A stretch of DNA of 35,493 bases, taken from positions 1 to 35,493 of the forward strand of contig CAMBNY010000030.1 of NCBI GenBank assembly GCA_945869165.1, read 5' to 3'. A program made the translations under genes and the position numbers. Source of the DNA: Comamonas sp. lk. GTDB taxonomy: Bacteria > Pseudomonadota > Gammaproteobacteria > Burkholderiales > Burkholderiaceae_C. The notes under the pieces are model-generated. The model had not been told where the DNA came from. It made no database searches and saw nothing but the letters and a program-made list of their open reading frames with translations. The stretch's first letter is position 1. Each line of letters begins with the position of its first letter. This document shows positions 18,767 through 29,129 of the stretch, piece by piece.

Positions 18767-19491
18767 AAGTAATTGAGCCTTTAATCGACTCCTATCCCCG
18801 TACACCTATTCCACTTTCAAAAGAATGGTTGGATTTGTACGAGGAAACTTACTTAAAAAGTAGGGAGGGCCAGACATGGCTCTATAAGCTCACGCAAATG
18901 TTGGAAGCATGGATGCATAGAAAAGTAGCATCAAATGTCAGGACAGAGCGACTACTAGAAATTGGCGCTGGAACCTTAAACCATCTGAAATATGAAAATA
19001 ATGTTGTGCGTTACGAAGCCATTGAGCCGTTTACTGCTTTATGGAACGATCAACTCAACCGCGGCGCATTATCTGAAATTTATCGGGATATAGCTGATGT
19101 CCCCCTTGAAGACATATACGACAGAATAATATCAATAGCAGTATTGGAGCATATTCAAAATCTTCCATTTGTAATTGCTAGAAGCGGTTTACTCCTGAAG
19201 TCCGGAGGCCAATTTAATGCCGCTATTCCAAGTGAGGGTGGATTTTTTTGGGGTTTATCTTGGAGATTTACGGTCGGGATATCTACTCGTATTGAAAAAG
19301 GTCTTTGCTATGGTGATTTGATGCGTCATGAGCACATAAGTCGAGCTAGCGAGATAATTTCTTTAATTGAGTATTTTTATGATGATTGTGAAATCCAAAG
19401 ATTTCCTTTTAACCATTCGCATCTTAGCCTGTACACTTACATTCATGCTATAAAACCAAACCTGAAGCGATGCCGACAACATGCATTTTAA
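18763..19491 (+). CDS. SAM-dependent methyltransferase (class I)
   Basis: The 242-residue product has a class I methyltransferase core: LLEIGAGTLNHL (64-75) is the SAM-binding motif I, YEAIEPF (84-90) holds the acidic residue after strand 2, and IISIAVLEHIQNLPFVIAR (about 119-137) is the type-11 motif with VLEH. The C-terminal part (LMRHEHISRASEIISLIEYFYD) resembles sugar or small-molecule methyltransferases in polysaccharide clusters. It sits between the GT2 and GtrA genes, overlapping both (4 and 11 bases), so all three are probably one transcript. Methylation of the lipid-linked sugar is the likely role by context, which is inference. Confidence 0.85.
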   Translation: MKVIEPLIDSYPRTPIPLSKEWLDLYEETYLKSREGQTWLYKLTQMLEAWMHRKVASNVRTERLLEIGAGTLNHLKYENNVVRYEAIEPFTALWNDQLNRGALSEIYRDIADVPLEDIYDRIISIAVLEHIQNLPFVIARSGLLLKSGGQFNAAIPSEGGFFWGLSWRFTVGISTRIEKGLCYGDLMRHEHISRASEIISLIEYFYDDCEIQRFPFNHSHLSLYTYIHAIKPNLKRCRQHAF

Positions 19492-19903
19492 CCGAGGTTT
19501 AAATAGTATATATGTTAGATATCTTCTCTCGCCCCAAATTTTAAAATATTTTTTGGCGGGGCTTAGCTCTACAATCGTCTATATTGCGACATCATTGGCG
19601 GCCTTTTATATTTTTAGTCTCAACGTGACGCAATCACATTCATTGGGTTATATATTGTCTGTTTGCCCGCACTTTATATTTAATTATTATTATACTTTTC
19701 AAGACAAAGATCTTTTGCTTGGTCGAACATTGTTGAGGTATTTTGCCATTTTGATATTTGGTTATAATTTTATGTATTGGATTATCTATTGCGTAACTTA
19801 TATTTTCTCTTATTCGCTTGCAACAGCGTCGATCGTGGCAATAATCCTTAATGCCTTTACTGGTTATTATTTGTCTAAGGTGTGGGCCTTTCGCTCGCAA
19901 TGA
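19481..19903 (+). CDS. GtrA-like membrane flippase
   Basis: GtrA proteins are thought to flip undecaprenyl-phosphate-linked sugars across the inner membrane. The 140-residue product shows the typical four hydrophobic helices: about residues 17-47 (LKYFLAGLSSTIVYI and on), 50-68, 84-110 and 114-134. It carries the family's FNYYYTF (near residues 67-73) after helix 2 and a Y-L-SKVWAF end (near 130-137). It overlaps the methyltransferase by 11 bases and ends the GT2-methyltransferase-GtrA operon. The pairing with a GtrB-like GT2 is the standard arrangement. AT-rich codons fit the island. Confidence 0.88.
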   Translation: MHFNRGLNSIYVRYLLSPQILKYFLAGLSSTIVYIATSLAAFYIFSLNVTQSHSLGYILSVCPHFIFNYYYTFQDKDLLLGRTLLRYFAILIFGYNFMYWIIYCVTYIFSYSLATASIVAIILNAFTGYYLSKVWAFRSQ

Positions 19904-20052
19904 GTAATCCTCCGTAAAGTTGGCCGATGACGCTAGTTTTTAGCCAAATATTTGACCTAGTTCAGATAACTAAGGGTGGTTTTTCCGAGTAAAACAGCCC
20001 AACTCTATAGAATCGGCTACAGAGATCCTTGTTAATCTCGGTGGCCCGACGT

Positions 20053-20520
20053 GTCTAGGAGACATTAATGCGGCGCGCACCAAACCGTGGAAATCGATCA
20101 TTTAGGTCTCTCATCGCCTCAATCACCGGCGCGTCCTCGACGGGCGTTCGTAGTTCGTAATGCAGCCCGGAGCGCGCCCTCATAGCGCACAAGCCTGCCG
20201 CTGGCTCAATCCGCGCTGCACTGCGTAGCGAACCTGTTCCAGCTGAGCCTGTGCGGTGACGACTTTTTTGCGTTGATCTCCTACATGAACTCGATTTCCA
20301 GGTCACGGTCAACCGGCATTTTCTTGAGCCGGACACTCTCTGCCTCCAGCGTCTTGAGGCGTTTGACCTGGTCGGTATCAAGTTGGCCGAACTTCGTGCG
20401 CTAGGTGTAGATCGTCGTGTCACTCAAGCCATGTCGCTTGGCAACCACCGCCACAGTGTCCTGATCCGTCTCCCGCAGTATCCGAACAATCTGTTCGTTA
20501 CTGAATTGTCCCTGCTTCAT
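20053..20520 (-). pseudogene. Decayed IS3-family transposase, 5' portion
   Basis: Read from 20520 the frame starts MKQGQFSNEQIVRILRET and shows an IS3 OrfA helix-turn-helix (VAKRHGLSDTTIYT), then KRLKTLEAESVRLKKM of the leucine-zipper region. TAG stops interrupt it at codons 40 (20401-20403) and 80 (20281-20283). The first stands where family members have tryptophan. The frame continues into OrfB-like EQVRYAVQRGLSQRQACAL, shifts near 20180, and reads on to RFPRFGARRINV before a stop at about 20053. Faint similarity in shifting frames may run to about 19970. The DDE domain is gone, so the element cannot move itself. It borders the AT-rich island on its right side. Confidence 0.85.
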
Positions 20521-20684
20521 TCCCTTCTATCCATGCAGATAAGACCATTCTTTCAAGCTTCAATTGGTTCGAAATTCCCCGTCCAGGTCATGGTGACGCA
20601 CAATGTGCTTCACTGCGGTAATATGGAAAATCACTTTCGGCCCGTACCCTTTCCAAGGCGTAGGCCAAGCCACCCCCATTCCTG

Positions 20685-23600
20685 ATGAACGCCCCCACTT
20701 CCTTGTCGTATCTGCTGCCCGCAGCGGCTCCGCCGCGCGCCGAGCGCATCCGCGAGATTCCGTATAACTACACATCCTTTTCCGACCGCGAAATTGTCAT
20801 CCGCCTGCTGGGCGCTGCGGCCTGGGACACTTTGTTGCTGCTGCGCGAGGAGCGCAACACCGGGCGCTCGGCGCGCATGTTGTACGAGGTGCTGGGTGAT
20901 ATCTGGGTAGTGCAGCGCAACCCCTATTTGCAGGACGATTTGCTCGATAACCCCAAACGCCGCCGCATGTTGGTCGATGCGCTGCGCCACCGCTTGGGCG
21001 AAGTTCACAAGCGACGGGCGCCACAGGGCGCCGGCGGGCGCGACGCCTTGGTCGGCACCTTGCTGGACGCGGCCCAGGCGGCGGTAGACGCCTTTGACGC
21101 CGCTTTTGTGGAAGTGGCCGCTTTGCGCCGCAAGACGCAGCGGGTGCTGGGGCGCTTGACCGCGCGGGACAACATCAAGTTTGACGGCCTGAGCCGGGTG
21201 TCGCATGTCACCGACGCTACCGACTGGCGCGTGGAATACCCCTTTGTGGTGCTCACGCCCGACAGTGAAGAGGAAATGGCGCGCTTGGTCAAAGGCTGTA
21301 TCGACCTAGAACTGACCATCATTCCCCGCGGCGGCGGCACCGGCTACACCGGCGGCGCGGTGCCGCTGACCTGGAAGAGCGTGGTCATCAACACCGAAAA
21401 GCTCGAAACCCTGGGCCCGGTGCAAATGCGTACCTTGCCCGGTATGGATAGCGAAGTGGCCACCATCTGGACAGAGGCTGGCGTAGTCACGCAGCGCGTA
21501 GCCGATGCGGCCGAGCGCGCAGGTTTTGTGTTTGCCGTGGACCCAACGTCTGCCGAGGCCTCCTGCATAGGCGGCAATATCGCCATGAACGCAGGGGGTA
21601 AAAAAGCCGTGCTCTGGGGCACTGCCTTGGACAACCTGGCGAGCTGGCGCATGGTGACGCCGGATGCGCAATGGCTAGAGGTCACGCGCCTCCATCACAA
21701 CATGGGCAAGATCCATGACGCAGCGCAGGCGGTGTTTGAACTGCAGTATTTCAAGGCCGATGGCACAAGCTTGTTGCGCAGCGAAACCCTGACGATTCCC
21801 GGCCCGGCCTTTCGCAAAGCCGGTCTGGGCAAAGACGTCACCGACAAATTTTTAAGCGGCTTGCCCGGCATCCAAAAGGAAGGCTGTGACGGTCTCATTA
21901 CCAGCGCCTGCTGGGTGCTACACCGCATGCCGGCGCATACGCGCACCGTGTGTCTGGAGTTTTTTGGCAATGCGCGGGACGCGGTGCCCAGCATCGTGGA
22001 CATCAAAGACTTTATGTTCGCCGAGCAAAAACGCAGCGGCGTGCTGCTGGCCGGTCTAGAGCATATGGACGACCGCTACCTCAAGGCCGTAGGCTACGCC
22101 ACCAAGAGCAAGCGCGCCGCCGAGTTAGGCGGCAGCTCAGGCCTGCCCAAGATGGTACTGGTGGGCGATATTGCCGGGGACGACCCGGACGCCGTGGCGC
22201 GCGCTACTTCTGAAGTCGTGCGCCTGGCCAACGCGCGCAGCGGCGAAGGCTTTGTCGCGATCAGCCCCGAGGCGCGACGCAAATTTTGGCTAGACCGCAA
22301 ACGGACTGCCGCTATCAGCCGCCACACCAATGCCTTCAAAATCAACGAAGACGTGGTGATTCCGCTAGAGCGCATGGGCGAGTACACCGACGGCATTGAG
22401 CGCATCAACATCGAACTGTCTTTGCGTAACAAGCTCGCCTTGTGCGACGCGCTGTCCGAATTTTTTGCGCGTAGCGATTTGCCTTTAGGCAATAGCGACG
22501 ACGCCAACGGCATCTCGTCCGCCGAGCTGCTGGAAGACCGGGTGGCGCAAGCGCAGGACTTGATCGCCAACGTACGCGCTCAATGGCAGGGCTGGCTGGA
22601 TGACGTGGGCGCGCTCTTCCCGCAATTGCAAGACCACCGCTTTCGTGCCAGTTGGAAAACGCAATTACAGGCGCCGCTGAACAGCCTATTTACCGGCTCG
22701 GCGTTTGCGGCCATCCTCAAGGAATGCGCGGCTATACACAAACGCGTGCTAAAGGGCCGCGTCTGGGTGGCGCTGCATATGCATGCGGGCGATGGCAATG
22801 TGCACACCAATATCCCGGTCAACAGCGATGATTACGCCATGCTGCAAGCAGCCCACCAGGCGGTCAAGCGCATCATGGCGCTGGCGCGTTCTTTGGATGG
22901 CGTGATTTCCGGTGAACACGGCATTGGCATTACCAAGCTGGAGTTTTTGACGGACGCCGAGTTACAACCGTTTGCGGACTACAAAGCGCGCATAGACCCC
23001 GAAGGGCGCTTTAACAAAGGCAAGCTACTTCGCCAGGGCTTGAATGGTGTGCAAAGCCACGTGGCGGACTTAAGCCATGCCTACACGCCCTCGTTTGGTT
23101 TGATGGGCCATGAATCGCTCATCATGCAGCAAAGCGATATCGGCGCGATTGCCGATTCGATCAAAGACTGCTTGCGCTGCGGCAAATGCAAACCGGTGTG
23201 CGCTACCCATGTGCCGCGCGCCAACTTACTCTACAGCCCGCGCAACAAAATTTTGGCGACCTCGCTGTTGGTCGAGGCGTTTTTGTACGAAGAGCAAACC
23301 CGCCGTGGCGTGTCCATCAAACACTGGCAAGAATTTGAAGACGTGGCCGACCACTGCACCGTATGCCACCAGTGCGAAAGCCCTTGCCCCGTCAAAATTG
23401 ATTTTGGCGACGTGACCATGCAGATGCGCAATTTGCTGCGCAAGATGGGGCAAAAGAGTTTCAGACCGGGCAATGCGCTGGCCATGCTGTTTCTTAACGC
23501 CACCAATCCGCAAACCATCAAGTTCATGCGCAGCATGATGGTAGGCGTGGGCTTTAAAGCGCAGCGCCTGGCCAACGATGTGCTGCGCGTGCTGGCCAAG

Positions 23601-24620
23601 CGCCAAACCGCGAAGCCGCCTTCCACCGTGGGCGTCGCGCCCATCAAAGAGCAAGTAATTCACTTCATCAATAAAAAAATGCCCGGCGGTTTGCCTAAGC
23701 GCACTGCGCGCGCTTTGCTGGACATTGAAGACGCCGACTACGTGCCCATCATCCGCGACCCGCAGGCCACCACCGCCGAGACCGAAGCGGTGTTTTACTT
23801 CCCCGGTTGCGGGTCCGAGCGCTTATTCAGCCAAGTGGGCTTGGCCACGCAAGCCATGCTGTGGCACGCGGGCGTGCAAACCGTGTTGCCGCCGGGCTAT
23901 TTGTGCTGCGGCTACCCGCAGCGCGGCAGCGGGCAGGCGGATAAGGCGGAAAAAATCATCACTGACAACCGGGTGCTGTTTCACCGCGTTGCCAACACCC
24001 TGAACTACCTGGACATCAAAACCGTGGTGGTCAGTTGTGGCACCTGCTACGACCAGTTGCAAGGCTACGAGTTTGACAAGATATTCCCCGGCTGCCGCAT
24101 CATCGACATCCACGAATATTTGCTTGAAAAAGGCATTACCTTAGGCTCCGCGATAGTAGCCGATGGCTCGGCCTCCGCTGCGTCCGGCTATCTTTACCAC
24201 GACCCTTGCCACAGCCCCATGAAGCTCCAGGACCCAATGAAAACCGTCAAGGCCTTGGTGGGCGATACCGTGCTCAAAAGCGAACGCTGCTGCGGCGAGT
24301 CCGGCACCCTGGGCGTGACCCGGCCCGACATTTCCACGCAAATCCGCTTTCGCAAAGAAGAGCAGTTACGCCAAGGCGCGGATGAACTGGCGGCGCTCAA
24401 AGCCGAACAAGGCTTGGCCGCAGGCGGGCCGACCAAAATCCTCACCAGTTGCCCCAGTTGCCTACAAGGCCTGAGCCGCTATGGCAATGACCTGAACAAC
24501 GGTTTGCTGGAGGCGGACTACATCGTGGTTGAGATGGCGCGCCTCATCCTGGGCGAGCAATGGCTGCCCGCCTATGTGCAAAAGGCCAATGCCGGGGGCA
24601 TTGAACGGGTGCTGGTGTAG
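20685..24620 (+). CDS. DUF3683-containing FAD/iron-sulfur oxidoreductase (D-lactate dehydrogenase/glycolate oxidase-like)
   Basis: A 1311-residue multidomain redox enzyme. The N-terminus (about 1-130, [18 protein letters not shown]) is DUF3683. A PCMH-type FAD domain follows, with [15 protein letters not shown] near 211, then the FAD-oxidase C-terminal domain ending in [12 protein letters not shown] near 743. A ferredoxin-like module has [11 protein letters not shown] near 829 and [12 protein letters not shown] near 891. Two CCG domains follow (FPGCG near 1038, CCGYPQRG near 1072, CHSP near 1173, CCGESG near 1201, CPSC near 1256). This layout resembles YdiJ- and GlcDF-type oxidases of 2-hydroxy acids feeding electrons to the quinone pool. 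The substrate is unknown. No strong ribosome binding site precedes the ATG. Confidence 0.9.
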   Translation: MNAPTSLSYLLPAAAPPRAERIREIPYNYTSFSDREIVIRLLGAAAWDTLLLLREERNTGRSARMLYEVLGDIWVVQRNPYLQDDLLDNPKRRRMLVDALRHRLGEVHKRRAPQGAGGRDALVGTLLDAAQAAVDAFDAAFVEVAALRRKTQRVLGRLTARDNIKFDGLSRVSHVTDATDWRVEYPFVVLTPDSEEEMARLVKGCIDLELTIIPRGGGTGYTGGAVPLTWKSVVINTEKLETLGPVQMRTLPGMDSEVATIWTEAGVVTQRVADAAERAGFVFAVDPTSAEASCIGGNIAMNAGGKKAVLWGTALDNLASWRMVTPDAQWLEVTRLHHNMGKIHDAAQAVFELQYFKADGTSLLRSETLTIPGPAFRKAGLGKDVTDKFLSGLPGIQKEGCDGLITSACWVLHRMPAHTRTVCLEFFGNARDAVPSIVDIKDFMFAEQKRSGVLLAGLEHMDDRYLKAVGYATKSKRAAELGGSSGLPKMVLVGDIAGDDPDAVARATSEVVRLANARSGEGFVAISPEARRKFWLDRKRTAAISRHTNAFKINEDVVIPLERMGEYTDGIERINIELSLRNKLALCDALSEFFARSDLPLGNSDDANGISSAELLEDRVAQAQDLIANVRAQWQGWLDDVGALFPQLQDHRFRASWKTQLQAPLNSLFTGSAFAAILKECAAIHKRVLKGRVWVALHMHAGDGNVHTNIPVNSDDYAMLQAAHQAVKRIMALARSLDGVISGEHGIGITKLEFLTDAELQPFADYKARIDPEGRFNKGKLLRQGLNGVQSHVADLSHAYTPSFGLMGHESLIMQQSDIGAIADSIKDCLRCGKCKPVCATHVPRANLLYSPRNKILATSLLVEAFLYEEQTRRGVSIKHWQEFEDVADHCTVCHQCESPCPVKIDFGDVTMQMRNLLRKMGQKSFRPGNALAMLFLNATNPQTIKFMRSMMVGVGFKAQRLANDVLRVLAKRQTAKPPSTVGVAPIKEQVIHFINKKMPGGLPKRTARALLDIEDADYVPIIRDPQATTAETEAVFYFPGCGSERLFSQVGLATQAMLWHAGVQTVLPPGYLCCGYPQRGSGQADKAEKIITDNRVLFHRVANTLNYLDIKTVVVSCGTCYDQLQGYEFDKIFPGCRIIDIHEYLLEKGITLGSAIVADGSASAASGYLYHDPCHSPMKLQDPMKTVKALVGDTVLKSERCCGESGTLGVTRPDISTQIRFRKEEQLRQGADELAALKAEQGLAAGGPTKILTSCPSCLQGLSRYGNDLNNGLLEADYIVVEMARLILGEQWLPAYVQKANAGGIERVLV

Positions 24621-24688
24621 GCAGTTACAGTCGTGGATACGCCGGGCTTATTCCGGACCTGACAACCCACCACCCGAATCAACACGCT

Positions 24689-25102
24689 ATGGCCGGCCTG
24701 AGCAAACATTCCCCTACCCCCCAAGACCTGACGGTACACAGCCAGTCGCGCGTATTGCAAATCAGTTTTTCGGACGGCGCCGACTTTCGCATTCCGTTTG
24801 AATTGATGCGGATTTACTCGCCATCGGCCGAAGTGCAGGGCCATGGACCGGGGCAGGAAGTGCTGCAAACCGGCAAGCGTTTGGTGGAGTTGGAAGCGCT
24901 CGATCCGGTAGGTAACTATGCGGTGCAACCGCGTTTTTCAGATGGCCACGACACCGGCATTTTTTCTTGGGACTATTTGTATTTTCTGGGCGCTGAGCAA
25001 GAGCGCCTCTGGCGCGATTACGAAAAACGCTTAACCGAGGCAGGTCGTGAGCGCGATGCGCCCATGCCGATAGCCGCTGGCCATGGCTGCGCCAGCCACT
25101 GA
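24689..25102 (+). CDS. DUF971 (gamma-butyrobetaine hydroxylase-like N-terminal domain) protein
   Basis: A 137-residue protein made almost wholly of a DUF971 domain: [37 protein letters not shown], then [32 protein letters not shown]. The domain is found alone in proteobacteria, often beside ubiE, and at the N-terminus of gamma-butyrobetaine hydroxylase. Its role is not established; links to iron-sulfur proteins such as ApbC/Mrp have been noted through fusions. It ends 13 bases before ubiE, so co-transcription is likely. The C-terminal tail (about 120-137) is variable and contains His and Cys. Confidence 0.85.
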   Translation: MAGLSKHSPTPQDLTVHSQSRVLQISFSDGADFRIPFELMRIYSPSAEVQGHGPGQEVLQTGKRLVELEALDPVGNYAVQPRFSDGHDTGIFSWDYLYFLGAEQERLWRDYEKRLTEAGRERDAPMPIAAGHGCASH

Positions 25103-25115
25103 ACAGGGAAGCACT

Positions 25116-25847
25116 ATGAGCACCACGCATTTCGGATTTCAATCGGTGGACGAGGCAGAAAAAGCGCGTCGGGTGCGCGGTGTTTTTGATTCAGTGGCCT
25201 CCAAATACGACGTCATGAACGACTTGATGTCCGCCGGCCTGCACCGCGCCTGGAAAGCCTACACCGTGCTGGTGGCCAACTTGCAAGACGGCAACAAAGC
25301 CCTGGACATCGCGGGCGGCACCGGCGACCTGGCGCTGGCCTTTGCTGGCAAAGTCGGCAAGCGCGGCGAGGTGGTGCATACCGACATCAACCACGCCATG
25401 CTCAGCACCGGTCGCAACCGCCTGCTTGATGCAGGGGTCGTACTGCCTACCGTGGTCTGCGACGCCGAGCATCTGCCCTTTGCCGACGGCTATTTCGATT
25501 TGGTCAGCGTCGCCTTTGGTCTGCGCAATATGACGCACAAAGACCTCGCGCTGGCTGAGATGTGCCGCGTGCTGCGCCCTGGCGGCAAGTTGCTGGTGCT
25601 GGAGTTCTCCAAGATAGCCCCGCCCCTGGAAAAGGCCTATGACTGGTATTCGTTTAAGGTTTTGCCCGTCTTAGGTAAGCTTGTGGCCGGTGATGACGCT
25701 AGCTACCGCTACCTGGCCGAGTCCATCCGCATGCATCCGGGCCAGGACGAACTCAAGGCCATGATGCACACCGGTGGTTTCGGCCATGTGGACTACCACA
25801 ACCTGACTGGTGGCATAGCGGCGTTGCATGTGGGTATCAAGTGCTGA
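25116..25847 (+). CDS. ubiE: Ubiquinone/menaquinone C-methyltransferase
   Basis: UbiE performs the C-methylation of the benzoquinol ring in ubiquinone synthesis (and of demethylmenaquinone where present). The 243-residue product is of standard length. It shows [20 protein letters not shown] (25-44), the SAM motif [15 protein letters not shown] (near 67-81), the post-I acidic HTDIN, and [20 protein letters not shown], the UbiE signature, followed by [11 protein letters not shown]. The ATG at 25116 has CAGGGAA before it; an open frame further up overlaps the DUF971 gene. It opens the ubiE-Tim44-ubiJ-ubiB block, a sign that the organism depends on ubiquinone respiration. Confidence 0.96.
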   Translation: MSTTHFGFQSVDEAEKARRVRGVFDSVASKYDVMNDLMSAGLHRAWKAYTVLVANLQDGNKALDIAGGTGDLALAFAGKVGKRGEVVHTDINHAMLSTGRNRLLDAGVVLPTVVCDAEHLPFADGYFDLVSVAFGLRNMTHKDLALAEMCRVLRPGGKLLVLEFSKIAPPLEKAYDWYSFKVLPVLGKLVAGDDASYRYLAESIRMHPGQDELKAMMHTGGFGHVDYHNLTGGIAALHVGIKC

Positions 25848-25943
25848 CGAAGTGCTAACCTGTTTGCTGCGCTTGCAAAGCGCGTTGCGGGCCGCACCTA
25901 GCAGCCTTGATGTGCGGTATTTTCTTGTTTTGAAGGATTCGAT

Positions 25944-26879
25944 ATGAAATGGTTGACTGCTTTGATAGCGGCTTTTGTTTTATTGTTCAGCTTGCAGGCC
26001 GAGGCCGGGCGCCTGGCCGGCGGCAAATCGATGGGGCGCCAATCAAGTAACGTGACCCAGCGCGACAATGCCCCCAACGCACCAGCGCAGGGTGTGGGCA
26101 ACGCCGCTGCCAAACCGGGCGCTGCCGCACCCAGCCGCCCTTGGGGGGCGATGCTCGGCGGTCTGGCAGCAGGTCTAGGACTGGCTTGGCTGGCGCATTC
26201 CATGGGCCTTGGCGAAGGCATGGGCCAGATGCTGCTCATCGTCGGAGCACTGGTGTTGGCCTTCATGGTATTTCGGTTTTTGATGCGGAACCGCCGCCCG
26301 CAGGGCGATGGACTTGCCTATGCTGGTGACTCGATGAACACCCAGCAGCGCACGGCTTACCGGCCCGAGAACGTAGGCAATGACGCCTCGGCCCGTCCCT
26401 GGGAGCGCGAGCCCCAAGGCACGCAATTCCAAGCAAGTGCACCTGCGGGTGGCTCGATGATCGGCTCAGCGCTGGCAGGCTCGCAGGCCTGGGGCGTGCC
26501 CGCTGGCTTTGACACCGAAGGCTTTATAAGCGCGGCCAAGGCTAATTTCATCACTTTGCAATCAGCGTGGGACAAGGCCGACATCAGTAGCCTGCGCGCC
26601 ATGATGACCGATAGCATGCTGACCGAAATCCGCACCCAGCTCTCCGAACGCGAGGCGCATACGGGTGCCAAGCCCAACCAGACCGAAGTGCTGTCCATCG
26701 ACGCGCATTTGTTGGGCATCGAAGAGCTCGCCGATGAGTACATGGCCAGCGTAGAGTTCACCGGCATGATCCGAGAAGAGCCGGGCGCCAGCCCCAGCCC
26801 TTTCCGCGAGGTTTGGAACATGACCAAACCCAAGTCCGGCGGTGGCTGGCTGGTGGCCGGGGTGCAGGCTTTGCAATAA
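25944..26879 (+). CDS. Membrane-anchored Tim44-like domain protein
   Basis: A 311-residue protein with a signal sequence or anchor at about 1-22 (MKWLTALIAAFVLLFSLQ, AEA cleavage), then a low-complexity region and two hydrophobic stretches (about 68-90 and 92-114), an Ala/Pro-rich linker and a C-terminal Tim44/MRPL45-type domain (about 185-310; FISAAKANFITLQSAWDKAD, then LRAMMTDSMLTEIRTQL). In mitochondria this domain contacts membrane lipids and links to the import motor; its bacterial role is unsettled. It lies between ubiE and ubiJ in one orientation, so a function at the inner membrane near the ubiquinone enzymes is possible, by context only. Confidence 0.85.
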   Translation: MKWLTALIAAFVLLFSLQAEAGRLAGGKSMGRQSSNVTQRDNAPNAPAQGVGNAAAKPGAAAPSRPWGAMLGGLAAGLGLAWLAHSMGLGEGMGQMLLIVGALVLAFMVFRFLMRNRRPQGDGLAYAGDSMNTQQRTAYRPENVGNDASARPWEREPQGTQFQASAPAGGSMIGSALAGSQAWGVPAGFDTEGFISAAKANFITLQSAWDKADISSLRAMMTDSMLTEIRTQLSEREAHTGAKPNQTEVLSIDAHLLGIEELADEYMASVEFTGMIREEPGASPSPFREVWNMTKPKSGGGWLVAGVQALQ

Positions 26880-26941
26880 GTAAGCCCTGCGATGCCTCGC
26901 AAAGGGCGTCGCCACAGCTACATCGGGAATAATCGGGGACT

Positions 26942-27505
26942 ATGGCAACACAGTCCCCTTTTTCTTTTGCGCAAAACTTTTTTGCCAACGGCCCCTCCGC
27001 TTTGACGCCGCCCGACTGGGCGATTGACGAACTACAAAGGCGCGTGGTCTTGCTGCTCAACCATGTGCTGATGCAAGAGCCCCAGGCCATGGCGCGCCTG
27101 GCGCAGCAGCAAGGGCGCGTGCTCAAAGTGCAGTGGCAGCAATGGCATTTGCAGCTGCGCATCAGTCCGGCAGGCCTATTCGAACATGTGCCGCTAGGTG
27201 CGGACGGCGGCGCGGTGGATTTGCAGCTGACCTTGACAGCGACCCATCCCTGGCAGGTCTTGCAGCCTTTGCTCGATGGCGGCAAACCCGATGTGCAGGT
27301 GCAAGGCGATGTGCAACTGGCCGCCGACATCAATTGGCTCATTGACCATGTGCGCTGGGACATAGAGGCCGATTTGGCGCGCATTCTGGGTGATGTGGCA
27401 GCCCATATGCTGGTCGATGGTATGCAGAGCATGGTGCGTGCCTTGCGCCAGTTTGCAGGCAGCGTACGGCGCCCTGGCGCATCCACGGCTGAAAGCGCTG
27501 CATGA
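26942..27505 (+). CDS. ubiJ: Ubiquinone biosynthesis accessory factor UbiJ (SCP2 domain)
   Basis: UbiJ is a lipid-binding scaffold that, with UbiK, organises the cytosolic complex of late ubiquinone enzymes. The 187-residue product has the SCP2-like fold with the [23 protein letters not shown] strands (about residues 60-82), the [22 protein letters not shown] region (near 117-138), and a C-terminal [22 protein letters not shown] helix. Sequence conservation in this family is low; the call rests on the SCP2 pattern and its fixed place between ubiE and ubiB. Its stop overlaps the ubiB ATG by 4 bases, so the two are translationally coupled. Confidence 0.88.
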   Translation: MATQSPFSFAQNFFANGPSALTPPDWAIDELQRRVVLLLNHVLMQEPQAMARLAQQQGRVLKVQWQQWHLQLRISPAGLFEHVPLGADGGAVDLQLTLTATHPWQVLQPLLDGGKPDVQVQGDVQLAADINWLIDHVRWDIEADLARILGDVAAHMLVDGMQSMVRALRQFAGSVRRPGASTAESAA

Positions 27506-29079
27506 CGCGCATCACGCGGGGCTTGTTCATCGCCTATGTGGTCTTGCGCTTTGGGCTGGATGCTATTTTGTTTGAGAGCATGGGCGCCAAGCGTTGGGCG
27601 CGTTGGTTGGCCAGAGGACTGCGTTTTGGGCGCCGTTTTCAGGCATCGCGTGGCGCGCGCCTGCGGATGGCCTTGGAGCATTTAGGTCCCATTTTTGTCA
27701 AGCTAGGCCAAGTCATTTCCACCCGTCGCGACCTATTGCCTGTCGATATCGCCGACGAGTTAGCCAAGCTGCAAGACCGCGTGCCGCCTTTTGATTCGGA
27801 TATCGCGGTGGCGGCCATTGAGAAGTCGCTGGGCAAACCGATTGCCGAACTTTTTGTTTCCTTCGAGCGTAAGCCCGTGGCCAGCGCATCGATTGCGCAA
27901 GTGCATTTTGGTGTCATGCGCACGCGTGAGGGTGGCGAACGCGAGGTGGCTATCAAGGTTTTACGCCCGGGCATGTTGGCGGCGATGGACCAAGACATTG
28001 CGCTTATGCGCTGGATGGCCAATTTCATCGAGCGCTGGTCCGAAGACGGACGGCGTCTCAAGCCGCGCGAAGTGGTTGCCGAGTTTGATAAATACCTGCA
28101 CGACGAGTTGGACCTGATACGTGAGGCTTCCAGCGCCGCCCAGCTGCGTCGCAATATGCAAGGCCTGGGGCTGGTGTTGATTCCTGAGATGTACTGGGAC
28201 TTGTGTACCACCGATGTGCTGGTGATGGAGCGCATGCACGGCCTGCCCATCAGCCAGGTAGACGCTTTGCGCGCTGCGGGCGTAGACATCCCGAAGCTGG
28301 CGCGCGACGGGGTGACGCTGTTTTTCACCCAGGTCTTTCGCGACGGCTTTTTCCACGCCGATATGCACCCGGGCAATATCCAGGTCAGCGTGGAGCCGGC
28401 CACGCTGGGGCGCTATATTTCCCTGGACTTTGGCATCGTGGGTTCGTTGACCGAAGTGGACAAGGAATACTTAGCGCAAAATTTTGCAGCTTTTTTCCGG
28501 CGCGATTACAAGCGCGTGGCGCAACTGCATATTGAGTCAGGCTGGGTGCCGGCTGCGACCCGGGTCGACGAGCTGGAGGCGGCGATACGCGCGGTGTGCG
28601 AGCCCTACTTCGACCGGCCTTTGAAGGAAATTTCCCTGGGTATGGTTTTGATGCGACTCTTTCAGACCTCGCGCCGCTTTCATGTAGAAATCCAACCGCA
28701 ACTGGTTTTGCTGCAAAAAACCCTGCTCAATATCGAAGGCCTGGGACGCCAGCTCGACCCAGACCTGGACCTGTGGGCAACGGCCAAACCGTTTTTGGAA
28801 AAATGGATGGGCGATCAGGTGGGGCCGCAAAAGCTGTGGGCCGAAGTCAAAAAACAGGCGCCGCTCTACGCCAAAGTCTTGCCGCAGTTGCCGGTGCTCT
28901 TGCACCAGTACCTGCAACATACCCCGCAAGATGCGGTTCAGCGCGACTTATTGACCCGTTTGCTGGCCCAGCAACAGCGCACGCACGGTTTTTTGCAGGC
29001 TGTGGTGTTTGGCTTGGGTGGTTTTATCTTGGGTGTGCTCTTGACGCTGGCCCTGGCAAAAGGGGTTTTCTGGCACTAG
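27502..29079 (+). CDS. ubiB: UbiB, ABC1/ADCK-type atypical kinase for ubiquinone synthesis
   Basis: UbiB is a membrane-bound ATPase of the ADCK/COQ8 group that supports ubiquinone synthesis, probably by delivering lipid intermediates. The 525-residue product has the family hallmark KLGQ (67-70) in an N-terminal extension, the A-rich nucleotide loop [11 protein letters not shown], the lysine in [10 protein letters not shown] and the catalytic HADMHPGN loop followed by LDFGIVG (near 313). The C-terminus ends in one or two membrane helices (about 495-523). The start overlaps the ubiJ stop as ATGA. Nothing is missing from the expected motifs. Confidence 0.96.
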   Translation: MTRITRGLFIAYVVLRFGLDAILFESMGAKRWARWLARGLRFGRRFQASRGARLRMALEHLGPIFVKLGQVISTRRDLLPVDIADELAKLQDRVPPFDSDIAVAAIEKSLGKPIAELFVSFERKPVASASIAQVHFGVMRTREGGEREVAIKVLRPGMLAAMDQDIALMRWMANFIERWSEDGRRLKPREVVAEFDKYLHDELDLIREASSAAQLRRNMQGLGLVLIPEMYWDLCTTDVLVMERMHGLPISQVDALRAAGVDIPKLARDGVTLFFTQVFRDGFFHADMHPGNIQVSVEPATLGRYISLDFGIVGSLTEVDKEYLAQNFAAFFRRDYKRVAQLHIESGWVPAATRVDELEAAIRAVCEPYFDRPLKEISLGMVLMRLFQTSRRFHVEIQPQLVLLQKTLLNIEGLGRQLDPDLDLWATAKPFLEKWMGDQVGPQKLWAEVKKQAPLYAKVLPQLPVLLHQYLQHTPQDAVQRDLLTRLLAQQQRTHGFLQAVVFGLGGFILGVLLTLALAKGVFWH

Positions 29080-29129
29080 GCAAACTATAATCATAGGCTT
29101 TGCCACCCGCCCGCCAACGGCTTTTTGCT

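Noticed and set aside
25869..25883. GCGCTT-GCA-AAGCGC hairpin after ubiE.
   Set aside because: The loop is only three bases and no T-tract follows. It may be a weak pause site, but it is not supported as a terminator.
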